A stretch of DNA of 64,000 nt, taken from contig OY776129.1 of the NCBI GenBank assembly GCA_963675135.1, forward strand, positions 70,711,348 through 70,775,347, in the 5' to 3' direction. The notes beneath the pieces were generated by a model. That model was not told where the DNA came from and ran no database searches. It worked only from the letters and a program-made list of their open reading frames with translations. Below, piece after piece: positions 12,001 to 23,078 of this stretch (position 1 is the stretch's first letter; every line of letters starts with the position of its first letter). This DNA is from Galeopsis tetrahit. Taxonomy: Eukaryota > Streptophyta > Magnoliopsida > Lamiales > Lamiaceae. Position numbers and translations under genes: made by a program.

Positions 12001-15000
12001 AGGTAATACTTATTGTTTATATATGACAGCTAATACTTAGCGTTTACTTATAAGTGACTTGCGTGTTGATATTGTAGACTTAAGGAATGGTATTTGGTAG
12101 AAATGATATGTTTGATGTATATTCTGATTATTTAGAGAAAAACTTCTCTATTATAAATGTTGGAATTTTGGAAAAGTCATGGAAGGAAAATTTTAAAATA
12201 CGACTTGTGATAATAATTAGATGATTAACATTTAAATCATTTATTACATTTGAAGCGATAGATGGAGTGTCACTAATAGAACTATAGATCTGGAAGAAAC
12301 CCTTATATAGGTTCTCGACTGAAAACAATAAAAATAAACTAAGGGGATTGCTGTTGGTTAAGGTAAGAATTGAAATGCTGAAAGGTTAAAGAGTTATACT
12401 TAGTTCAACTCTGAGATAAAAAGAATAAACGTTTTGCTCACAAAAATAAATAAATAATTCATTATATCTAATTCTTTCTGAAACTGGAGGTTTGGATTAA
12501 GAACAAAAGTATGTCAATTAGAGAATTCAGAAGAAAGTAAAGCTCATAATAACTGGAGGTTTCTGTATACCGCAATACTTCTTGCAACAAAGTGAATGTG
12601 CATAATTTATTATAAGCCACCGCCTCAAATTTTGTCCTTATCATATGAAAAAGGAACATGCTAAGTGCAGAAGTGTTATGAATCAAACGCATCGTACTAA
12701 GCAGTCCTCCACGCATGTTTTTTCCCCCTTACGTGTAATATATGTTTAGTAAGTTTATGAGAAACTTTTATCAGCTCATTGCAGGTTTCTTATACATCGT
12801 GGTTCCTTGATGCATTCAATTATGCTATTGCAACCAAGATGGACGTACTGAATTTGAGCATTGGTGGTCCTGATTATCTTGATCTCCCATTTGTTGAGAA
12901 GGTGCGATTATGACCATTAGGTCAAGTTGGAATTTCTTGCATTTGGCTTCAATAAAAACTCTTTTGCATGATATTTTTTATGATGAAACACATACCAAAA
13001 ACATGTATAGAGTTCTGAGGTTGTTCACAAAGTTTCCCCTTATTGCTCCATGAAGGGTGGTAAAAAATATTCTATATTGATTGTTAGAGGTGATCTTACC
13101 TTGCATTACACTTATCGCACCATGAATAAATTATTATTGTAAAACCTGTTACTTATCGTATCCTACTTCTAAAAATGCATTAGTGATATATTTCGTTTTT
13201 CTACCAGGTTTGGGAAATCACAGCAAATAATATAATCATGGTATCAGCAATTGGAAACGATGGTCCACTATATGGAACTCTGAACAACCCAGCAGATCAA
13301 AGTGATGTAATTGGTGTTGGTGGCATTGATTATAGTGATCACATAGCATCATTTTCGTCACGCGGCATGAGTACATGGGAAATTCCTCACGGGTACTGTA
13401 TTGGCATATTATAGAGAATTGAAAAAGTGCTCTGTATCTTTGATGATATAATGAAAATGCCCCGTAAATTTTGAATTATATGAAAATGCCTTGTTACTTC
13501 AAATTTCTTGATAAAACTGCCCCGCAACCGGCTGTTCCCAGTTCTCAACCGTGAGAGGCTGACATGGCAATTTAAGAATAAGACACGTCAGGCAAATAAC
13601 AAGGCATTTTTATCAACTTTTAGAATTGCAAGGCATTCTTGTATAATTCAAAAATTGCAAGGCATTTTTGTATAATTTAGTAGTTACAAGGCATTTTCAC
13701 GATATCATCAAAGTTACAAGACGTTTTTTTAAATTTACCCCAACTTATATTATCTATATCATGAGAATTTTTGCTCTCCACTTTATATTTATTTTCATGG
13801 TTAGAAGATAGTTAGTGGCATGTTTTATCTGAATCTGGATTCTTTTCCCACAAACATAATGCGAATCTTGGACACTGTTACTTTACTAAAATGATTCCTT
13901 CTAAAGTGAGCTAGTTACAGTTAGCTCTTACCTTTTGATAAAGTATTTGTAAGTTATCATCGAGATCAACAGTCTTTTTTGGTCTGCTTAATCATTTCTT
14001 GTTGCACCCTTTGGGAAATATGAATTTCATTATCAAACATGAAACATTACTATAGGTACAGGTACAACCGATAGAAGCAATATCACCCTAAGATGTATTA
14101 TCTCTTTAATCTTGCGTTTAGGGAATTCCTCGTCACCTTGTAGTATACACCTTTTAATCAATAAAAAAACTTTTTTCTTATATAAAAAGGGAGAGAATTG
14201 TGTGAAACCTGTAAGTTAGCAGCCAGTTGGTTCTAGAAAGAAAACAAAATCAGATAAATTTCTGTAGCATAATTTTTTTCATACATTTCACTAAATTGTC
14301 TAACGCGAAGATCATCGTGGAACTTAACAATGAGGATTTTGAATGAAAAACTAAGCTGAGCGCTTATCTTTGCCTGATCATGTTTCTATAATCATGATAC
14401 CATCTTGTAAAAAATAATCATGATAATTTAATTTTACAGGTATGGTCGAGTGAAGCCTGATGTTGTTGCTTATGGAAGGGAGATTATGGGATCCAAGATT
14501 AGTACAGGTTGTAAAAGCTTATCAGGGACCAGCGTGGCAAGTCCTGTGGTTGCTGGAATAGTATGCCTTCTTGTTAGCGTCATTGCTGAAAACAAAAGAA
14601 AAGACATTTTAAACCCTGCTAGTATGAAGCAAGCACTTGTTGAAGGTGCTTCAAAGCTCTCTGGTCCAAACATGTATGAGCAAGGAGCAGGCAGGGTCGA
14701 TCTGTGAGTATTCTCGAGTTATTTTCAGGCTTAAATGCTACTGAAATCACCATCTTTTCGAAAATTGCAATCTAATCTGAACTCTTGAGTTTTGACATAT
14801 AAAACATCAATTAAAAAAAATGCAATTTGAACTTCCTGGCAGATTGACTCTTGCCTATTTCTGACGTTTGAGTAGTAATTAGTGTGAACGGCGTCGATAT
14901 GATTTAATTAGGGTGAACAAGTAGGATGACACGGCATGAATTGCAAGAGTGAATCTACCAGGAAGTTCAAATTACTATTTTCTTTTAAAATGAAGTTTTA

Positions 15001-18000
15001 TTTGCTAAAACTCAAAAGTTAAGATTAGACTGCAATTTCGAAAATATGGTGATTTTAGCAGCAATCAAGCCTTTTTAACAAGGTAAAATTTTAGCACCAA
15101 ATATTGATTGTAATATTGAATAATGTCAGATTAGAATCATATGAAATTTTGAAGAGCTATAAACCTCGAGCAAGCATATTCCCAAGTGTCCTTGACTATA
15201 CAGATTGCCCCTATTCGTGGCCCTTTTGCCGTCAACCATTGTATGCAGGGGCGATGCCTGTCATCTTTAATGTCACCATTTTAAATGGGATGGGTGTAAT
15301 TGGGCATGTGGACGGCCCACCCGTATGGCTTCCCGACAGTGAGGAAGGCAATCTTCTAAGCATCCATTTCACCTATTCAGACATTATTTGGCCATGGACT
15401 GGTTATCTGGCTCTTCATATGCAAATCAAAGAGGAAGGAGTTCGTTTTTCTGGAGACATAACAGGCAATGTGACTGTTAATATTTACAGCCCTCCATCTC
15501 GAGGTGAAAAAGGTCCTCGAAGAAGTACTTGCACCCTTCGTTTGAAACTACAAGCTATTCAAACACCTCAAAGATCACAAAGGGTGTTATGGGACCAATT
15601 TCATAGTATCAAATACCCACCTGGTTATATCCCGAGAGATTCGTTGGATGTTAGAAATGACATTCTTGATTGGCATGGGGACCACTTGCATACAAATTTT
15701 CACATCATGTTTAATATGCTAAGGGATGCAGGGTACTATGTGGAAACTCTCGGTTCTCCCTTTACTTGCTTTGATGCTAACCAGTATGGGACACTTTTGC
15801 TGGTGGATCTTGAAGACGAATACTTTCCTGAAGAGATGGATAAGTTGAAAAATGATGTCATTATCAATGGACTAGGAGTTGCGGTTTTTGCTGATTGGTA
15901 TAATGTGGATTCAATGATGAAAATGAAGTTTTTTGATGATAATACGAGAAGTTGGTGGACTCCTGTCACTGGGGGTGCTAATGTGCCTGCTTTGAATGAT
16001 CTTTTGATGCCATTTGGAATAGCTTTTGGAGACAAGATTCTGAATGGAGATTTTGTAATTAATGGAGAGCAGACACGATATGCATCGGGAACCGATGTTG
16101 TGAAGTTTCCTGAAGGTGGATACTTGCACCGGTTCCCTTTTCTTGATAGCTCAGAAAGTGGTGCTACTCAGAATGTCCTGTTATCTGGCATGAGCAAGGT
16201 GAGTTGTGCTGTTTTACTGCAATATTACCCATTGAAAAAAAAGGAAAATAGTTTTATTATGTCCTGTAAGTTACCTCTATTTCAATTTTAGTCCTGTTGA
16301 TTTTCACGAATCAAAAATAATAGTTCTGTAACAATCAATTTGACATTTTGGTCCCGTGACCTACTGAAAGAGGTGAAACATCACGTTAACCAATCAAGCT
16401 TCCAAGTCATCGTTAACCAGATGTTTCACCTCCTACAACCGGTTACCGAACCAAAATGTCAAAAAAATGGAAGTTATAGAACTATTTTCAATTCGTGAAG
16501 TCAACCGGACCGTAACCAAAATAAGAATAACTTACTGGACTAAAAAATTATTTTCCCAAATGAAAAATATAAGGAAAAAGGGGAAGTAGTAGGAAACTTG
16601 CCTCTTTTATTTGAATCTCGGTACCGAGCTATTGTTTGATTTACTTTATATTCTGTTGGTTGAGTTCTTATGAGCATAATTTAGTTAGAGATTGGAAATT
16701 TGTTTCCTAGCTTTTTGCTACACTGATGATACGGTCCCTTGTACATCACATTCAATAAAATTTTCTATTTTCTTATAAAAAAAATTAATGTGCATAGTTC
16801 TTTATGATTTAAGCTTCTCAAATACTGCCACCTTCTATTTGGATTGCTATTTTTTTTCCTACCTCAGAAAAGAGTTCTAATTCTCCAAATTACAACTTTT
16901 AAAATTATGTCAATTAATGCCATCAATTCTCACTTATAACATTTCAGTTATTTAGTTGGTGAAGTGTGTTAGCCACAAAAGAACTAGACAAAGTCTTGTA
17001 TGCACCATGCAGTTTAAGCGAATTTTAATGATATTAGTTGTTTTCACCAAACTGAATCTGAATATCATTAGTTATATACAGTTGCACCGTTCAACTGATG
17101 TACAGGAGACTTTCTCTTTAAATTATACTTCGACTTTTGAAATAGGACTCTTTTCTCGGGACCAAATATAAGTTGCACAAACATGATTCTTTGTTTTATA
17201 TGTAGGCCGATTCCCCAATTCTTGGTCTTTTAGAGGCTGGTGAAGGACGAATAGTTGTATATGGAGACTCCAACTGTTTGGACAGCAGCCATATGGTGAC
17301 AAATTGCTATTGGCTCCTCAAGAAAATATTAGATTTTACTTCAAGAAATATTAGAGACGGTGTGCTTTTCTCAGATACAACTAAACTGGATAAGGCATTG
17401 CATTTGGACAATAATCAATTACCTTCCCGTAGAAAAGATGTGAATTTTTCGACCTACTCTGCAGTTGTCAGTAAAGAGTTGATTTGTGGGAGTGATTCAA
17501 GGTTTGAAGTTTGGGGGACAAAGGGTTATGATTTAAATGTTAGGGGAAGAAACCGGAGATTGCCTGGCTATACGTCCATTGATTTAGGACGAGGTTTGAA
17601 CTCTACTACAGAAAAGGTTCCAGTTATGCAAGTCAAGCCAATAAAGAAAGATGATACTTCTTTAGGGAACAAGTATCTGGGCTACTTATATGGAGATGAT
17701 GTGAGTAATATTTTGCTTAATCGTGTTATTGTTTCTCTTATTAGAGCATTTAAACGATGTTCATTTAATAGATACCAGTCTAATATTTGTTTAATTTCAC
17801 TTTATTTGCAGCTCGATTTTCCAGTGTTAGTTGCTAGTCACTGGCTTATACCTGCTAGTGTTGCAGTTTCTGGTAAGTGATCCTTTTTTTTTTCTTTTGC
17901 GTGTCATAAAACTCAAAGCTTGAAACTCGATCGAGTTCAATTCTTTTGAACTCGAGCTCGACATGGCTCAACTCGATAACATACATAACATTAATTTTTA

Positions 18001-18252
18001 TTTTATTTTAATTAAAGTATATTTGTAAATGCATATTATGCGAGCCTAACAAGCCTAGTATTACTGAGCTTGAAATCGAGCGCAAGTAACTCGTTAGGCA
18101 GCTCAACTCACTTACACCCTTTAACCCCTTTACTAACAACATGGGCATTTGCAGGTATTCTTCTTCTGCTCTGGAGTTTTTGGAAAATTAGGCAAAAGCG
18201 TAGAAGGAGAAGAAAAGGATCAGCTTTTAGCCGTTCTGCTGCTAACCCTTAA
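9030..18252 (+). CDS. SBT6.1: Site-1 protease, subtilisin-like SBT6.1 (S1P)
   Basis: Ten exons: 9030-9542, 11625-11753, 11850-12002, 12785-12901, 13208-13392, 14440-14703, 15130-16198, 17206-17700, 17812-17872 and 18155-18252. They sum to 3084 bp (1027 residues) with consistent phases. An N-terminal hydrophobic segment (about residues 10-28) serves as signal or anchor. The catalytic set is visible: Asp200 (FDTGI), His231 (GHGTFVAG), Asn321 (AIGNDGP) and Ser397 (SGTSVASPVVAG). After the long luminal domain come a C-terminal membrane span (about 980-1006) and a very basic tail (KRRRRRKG). This matches the membrane-anchored Golgi S1P family. In plants S1P is known to process bZIP17/28, pectin methylesterases and RALF precursors. 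The ATG at 9030 is the first in frame after an upstream stop. Several introns hold MITEs. Confidence 0.96.
9994..10308. mobile_element. PIF/Harbinger (Tourist-like) MITE in S1P intron 1
   Basis: The ends GGGGCGCTTGATTCA and, from the right, GGGGGGCGCTTGGTTCA are inverted copies flanked by TTA on both sides (9991-9993 and 10309-10311). The length is 315 bp with no coding frame. TTA target and G-rich ends fit Tourist-type MITEs. Confidence 0.75.
13424..13735. repeat. Foldback MITE-like repeat in S1P intron 5
   Basis: The outer segments are inverted (TTTGATGATATAATGAAAAT at the left against ATTTTCACGATATCATCAAA at the right). The inside has several copies of an AAGGCATTTT/AAAATGCC motif in both orientations. 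No terminal target duplication was recognised. It lies wholly inside the intron and has no frame. Confidence 0.55.
14727..15072. repeat. Long-TIR foldback element in S1P intron 6
   Basis: The left end AGGCTTAAATGCTACTGAAA pairs with the right end read inverted, AGGCTTGATTGCTGCTAAAA. Pairing continues inward through ATCACCAT, GCAATCTAATCT and ACTCTTGAGTTTT-like blocks. Total length is about 346 bp, filling most of the 426-bp intron. The target duplication is unclear. Confidence 0.65.
16240..16562. repeat. Foldback element in S1P intron 7
   Basis: Left blocks (GGAAAATAGTTTTATTATGT, CACGAATCAAAAATAATAG, TTTTGGTCC) recur in inverted, diverged form on the right side. The middle has GTTAACCAATC- and GGTGAAACATC-type inverted blocks. 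No frame and no clear target duplication. It looks like a MITE of another family than those in introns 5 and 6. Confidence 0.55.
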
Positions 18253-18832
18253 ATTTTTTTGGAAAAGCTAATGTACTCATCAGATCATAGTTTAAAATAT
18301 TGGCCATATATAGTGTAATGTGACTCAAAAGGTTATGTTTTTTGGTGCATAATCATTATCAGTATTAATATCAGTTTCTCCATTTCAAATTTGCGTACGT
18401 TTGCAAATACAACAAACCCAGAATTACTTATTTTCAACAATAATAATTACAAAAAATAATAACACAAAATATCAACAGTAATTACAAAAAAAATAATAAC
18501 ACAATGTCGTACTGCATAAACTATTTAAAGCGATAGAAATAAATTTGAGAGTCATACTATACCACCTATCTTGGCCAGATAAAGTGATGCAATTTACAAT
18601 ATTTGATGATCTAATACATATACAATGGCTATTACAGACCTTCCCTTTCCTAGTTATATATCTTCATACAACATATTTACTTTTTTAAATGAGAAACAGC
18701 TAGCTTTATAAAACCATGAGGATGCAGATTGAAAAATTATGCACCCACCCACCCATCATATATTTCTTTGGCTTTGGGCAAACGATCTTCAATTTGTCGA
18801 AACTCAGGCGCGACACGAGCAACAATAATCAA
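18253..18832. other. Convergent 3' region between S1P and NYC1
   Basis: This 580-bp spacer must hold both 3' UTRs, since S1P (plus) and NYC1 (minus) end towards each other. It is AT-rich with a locally repeated AATAATAATTAC/AATAATAACACAA motif (about 18438-18505). No other gene is seen. Confidence 0.5.
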
Positions 18833-21800
18833 TCAGGTCCCAGGCAACGTGCTGCCATTCGTACTTGATAAGATGATGAAAGCACAAACCACAGAAAGCG
18901 AAAACACAGACACCCAAGTATTTTCGGTGTACATCTCCATTGCATCCGTGAATGAAAAACGGGTTCGACTTTCAGCCCAGTTTCGGATTCTATCTGCCTC
19001 AGATGCATATAATGCCTTTCCCTACAGGATACACAAGAGTTTACAACATATTTCATTTATTTATCTAATTATATCATACGACTATTTTCTGGAAAATGAT
19101 GCTGACTTGAGATATTTGAACAAATTGCAAATAAATTCACAATCTTTTGTTTTTCAACTTTTTCCAATTTCAAACACTGTCATGTCAGCAGGATTTGCTG
19201 GAAAATAGGCATGTGATATAACTGCAACAATCTGAATGATGGTGCATTGAATTGCGAATTTTAAAAAACATTTGAAAAGGTCGTAATTAACCCTTTATTT
19301 TAAGAGGTGGGTGTCGTATTTTTCAGCGTATGAACCAAACAAAACCACTTTTTTGTACCTTATCATCAAACCAACGGCCTCGTCTGAGCCATGCAGTGAC
19401 CAGAGCAAGTAAAATCCTTGGAGGAGTCAAATAATTAATGGCCCTTCCGCTTCCTTTGACAACCCTCATTCGTGGAACTAACGTTCTAGCAACCGTCTCA
19501 GGGAGCTCACAGATAATATTAAACATCTGTTTGTTTTGAACACTTGACCCACTGCATGCCATCAACACACATTTCAGTAAACAAATGAAACTACTTGGCC
19601 AATAAAAATCTATCAACCTATTATTAAGAGAAGTTATGTGAAAAAAGTACAGTATATGGAAGCAACTTCAATGTATTTAACTTTATGTTATAGGGTTTAT
19701 AGGTTTATACAGGGTTTATGTATTTATAGATTTGACTATTTTTAGGGTATTTATAAAGTTGGATTTTAAAACCAAATTCTAAAATAACAAAGTAGAACCG
19801 GTGCTAGATTTTTAAAACCGAAACAAGCATACCCTTAATTAATTGGATACCTTAATAGGAGGTCTGTGAGAACCATGCCTGGTGAGGCTGTATGGACACC
19901 AACTTTTGTTCTTCTGCTCTCCTTCAGAAGTGATGACTGAAGTTGCCTAAGACCACATTTTGTCGACCCATACCTACATTTTCATAGGACATAAAATATT
20001 AATGATCACATTCTCATTTAGAATAAAAAGACAAGAGCAGGTGAAGTGTCTTCTTCAAAGTAATTATTGTTTAGTGTACGAAATAATACTGTTTAACATA
20101 CGAAGCATCACGTTTTAAAAAAAGCTTGATTTTATTTTATTCTTCTCAAAATTACTTAATCAAGATACTTCAGCATTATCAATTTCACTATAATAACTTC
20201 CATTAACCAAGTTGATAGAAGTTTTCGTCAAAAGAGTGAGCTTACACAGCTGTCAGTGGGGTGCTCGATCCCCCAGATCCTGCACCATCCATGTTGAAAA
20301 TATGACCTCCGTTTCTCTGGCTGCTCATGATCTGTAAAGCCCCACGGGTGCAAAGTATTGATCCAACCAAATTTGTAGATACAATCTGTCCATAATTTCA
20401 AGGGATGTGAGAAGACCATGTTATATATAATTAAATAAACTCAGTGTATTTCACAAACCATAACCATTTTTGTATCCAACTAACTTACGATAAGCGTTCA
20501 TGTTCATTTATTGATTGAAGCTTTGTCTATTTGCATGAATCAGCAAAAGAATATTCATCAAATTTATTGTAAATTGGTTGTTGGATTATTTTGCACAGTT
20601 ATAAAGGCTTGAAACTTGAAGAAGCTAAATATGAGGCAATTAAACCTGCTGTATGTCATCATCAGTAAACTGCACCAAGGGCCTGAATCCCTTGTTTGTC
20701 CCTGCATTGTTAACCTGTGAAACGGAAAAATAAATAAGTCACAATAAATCAACCAAGGATATTTTCTGGTAAGATTCAAAATTGATGAAAAAAGAAAAAA
20801 AAAAAAAAAAAAAAAAAGGAATTTGGTTTTACCCAGATATCAATAGATCCAAGTTCTTTAACAGCGAAATTTGCCAATTTGCTAACATCTTCAGGATTGG
20901 AGACATCACATGGGATCCCCAATACTTTTGCATGCCGTAAATTAGTTCTAGACGAACCTGTAGCAATTACGATTTCCTTCAGATTCTCTGCTAGTTCTTT
21001 GACCGTCACGTCCACAGATTCAGGGCTGTCTCCATACATAAATTAGTACAGGAATCAAAACATGCATATGCTAACTTGTATAATAATAATGATGATGAAA
21101 TTACCTGCGAGAAGTAACGATGACTCTATCACCTGAAAGTAAAAACTCACGTGCTAGAGCTTTTCCTAGTCCTCGGGTACTGTACCAAGAATAAAGTTGA
21201 TGGATGAAAATCTAAATACATATGACTTGCTGAACTAAAAAAATCATTTTCCATATGTGCAGTCCGATTTTAAATTCTCAACAATCTCCAGAAATTTACC
21301 TTCCAGTTATAACAACATTGCGAGGACCAGATCGACTGACTTCCTCCAACACCATGTTGGAACCAATCATTGTTCCGATTATGATCCCGCCCAGCCAACT
21401 ATACCAAACTAATGCATTCATGTGTTCATCACCACCTACATAATACTAATATTTTCAGATATTCAAAGTAATTAAAGATGACACAACATTAGTGATATTT
21501 TAAAAAGAAATGACAACATATGCTAACCTGACAACTGAAACCCAACGAGCAGTATGACTCCAGTACTTAACATTGTCACGATATATCTTCCAATGTGCAT
21601 AGAAAGCTGTCAACAAACAAGTGAGAAATATTAAAGTTGAGGGACTAATTTAACCAATCATATAGCAATTGCAAGTAGAGTATCCTGTTAACCAAGTATA
21701 ACATCATGGAGTATATTTGAGCTATGCTGAAAAATACTTATAAACCCTGCCCTACAATTTGTTTTTTCTTCACAATGGCCCATTCCAACATTTAATAAGA

Positions 21801-22318
21801 TTACAATCAACGGTCTTGTCCATCGATTTGACATAAAATTAAACTATATTCTACTTAAATTTGAAATCCCCTGGATTTCATTCAAAATTCACTAAATTCC
21901 AAATCATACTTAGAAAATTGAAGAGTTTGTGATGAAATTCCACATAAAAAAGTGAACTTACAGAAAACAAAGTTTCTTCCAACTTGTCGAGAGCTTCTGC
22001 AAACTCCCCTTGTGATCGCAAACTGGGCTTCGACACGCTCCACACAGCTTTTCTAACCACATCAAATAAAACATTATCCACACTTTTTTTAATTTCCATT
22101 TCCATTTCTATTTCTTCACCACTATTTTCTTGTCCCTTCTTTCTCTCTCCCTCCTCAGATCTGAAGGACCTGCATGGGCGGTTCAAAATTCTCCGGCCAC
22201 ACTTCACACTAACCGGGTCCCACAAAAGCCGACGGCGGAGAAGCGGTGGCGGTTGGCCGGTGTGATGGTGGCAGTCGAGCGGAGGAAGGTGCAGCTTTGC
22301 CACGGTCGTCATAATCAT
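18833..22318 (-). CDS. NYC1: Chlorophyll(ide) b reductase NYC1, chloroplastic
   Basis: Ten exons on the minus strand: 22318-21962, 21606-21528, 21435-21300, 21179-21105, 21025-20833, 20714-20646, 20385-20246, 19973-19851, 19551-19359 and 19021-18833. They sum to 1554 bp (517 residues) in one frame. After a transit-peptide-like N-terminus come hydrophobic segments (GRYIVTMLSTGVILLVGF, WLGGIIIGTMIG). The short-chain dehydrogenase domain follows: cofactor loop TGSTRGLG (189-196), NNAG, and the catalytic pair Tyr351/Lys355 (YGSTK). A last membrane span (VSVFSLSVVCAFIIL) lies near the C-terminus. The enzyme reduces chlorophyll b to 7-hydroxymethyl-chlorophyll a in thylakoids, the first step of chlorophyll b loss, and is needed for LHCII breakdown in senescence. 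The presence of membrane spans points to NYC1 rather than its partner NOL. ATG at 22312 is an equally possible start. Confidence 0.96.
19060..19262. repeat. MITE-like foldback in NYC1 intron 9, same family as 24945-25090
   Basis: Inverted blocks TATCATACGACTATTTTCTG (left) and GCTGGAAAATAGGCATGTGA (right) enclose an AT-rich centre with ATGCTGAC and GTCAGCAGGA. The same arrangement is found in an intron of the neighbouring ankyrin-AAA gene, so the two are copies of one family. Confidence 0.6.
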
Positions 22319-23078
22319 GGAAGATGCAAAATTGAAGGATGAAAAAGAGTAGTAATACAAGATGTTTGGCGCGATAAAAATATCTTGGGTGATATTAGGA
22401 CTGGACAGGACAGGAAAGTAAATTAGGTAGTGAAGACAAGGAAAAGAGTCGTTTGATGACCACACGTTACTGCAATATCTCATCTCCACGCTTCTGCATT
22501 CACGTGGCACTCACTCTGCCCTCCCCTTCCCTGTTTTTGGCGTAAACACAACATTTGCCAATACACATGTTGATTATCATGTTTACCCATTTCGAAAAAA
22601 AAAAAAAAAAAAGTTGAATTACGGAATTATTTTAGGACACCAATTTATAAGGCTGTGGAAAAATGACACAAAAACATCTAAATCTTTTTAAACTTCATGT
22701 CATGTAGATAGATTTTCTTTTTAATTTGCACAATATGAAATTATTAATTTAACTACTAACTCACACCATGTTGAGCAGGCAGTATATTTACCCAAAAATA
22801 ACCATACGGTCTATCCATACATATAAAATTTAAAATATCATAATTAAATTACAACAATATCTAATTTATTTGCAATTTACCCAAAGATTTCATTCATAGA
22901 AATATATCAATCAATTCCAATAAAGCATCAGGGCTCAGCATATCATACAAATGAGTACATAAACTGTAACTCATGAAATTACAGAATGAAAGTACAGGGA
23001 AAGAATGTAGACAAATAATAACGAATCAAGAATATTACCAGTCCTACATAATCTTATCGTTTCCTCATTTTTCCGAGC
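22319..23078. other. NYC1 upstream region and 3' flank of the ankyrin-AAA gene
   Basis: This 760-bp interval has to hold the NYC1 leader and promoter and the 3' UTR of the upstream tandem gene. It contains the G-box at 22501-22508 and an A-tract near 22596-22612. No other coding signal is seen. Confidence 0.5.
22501..22508 (-). promoter_or_regulatory. G-box/ABRE element upstream of NYC1
   Basis: CACGTGGC, a combined G-box and ABA-response core, lies about 183 bases upstream of the chosen ATG. In Arabidopsis the NYC1 promoter is a known target of ABF and PIF factors during ABA- or dark-induced senescence, which bind such elements. Use at this site is inferred from sequence and position. Confidence 0.45.
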
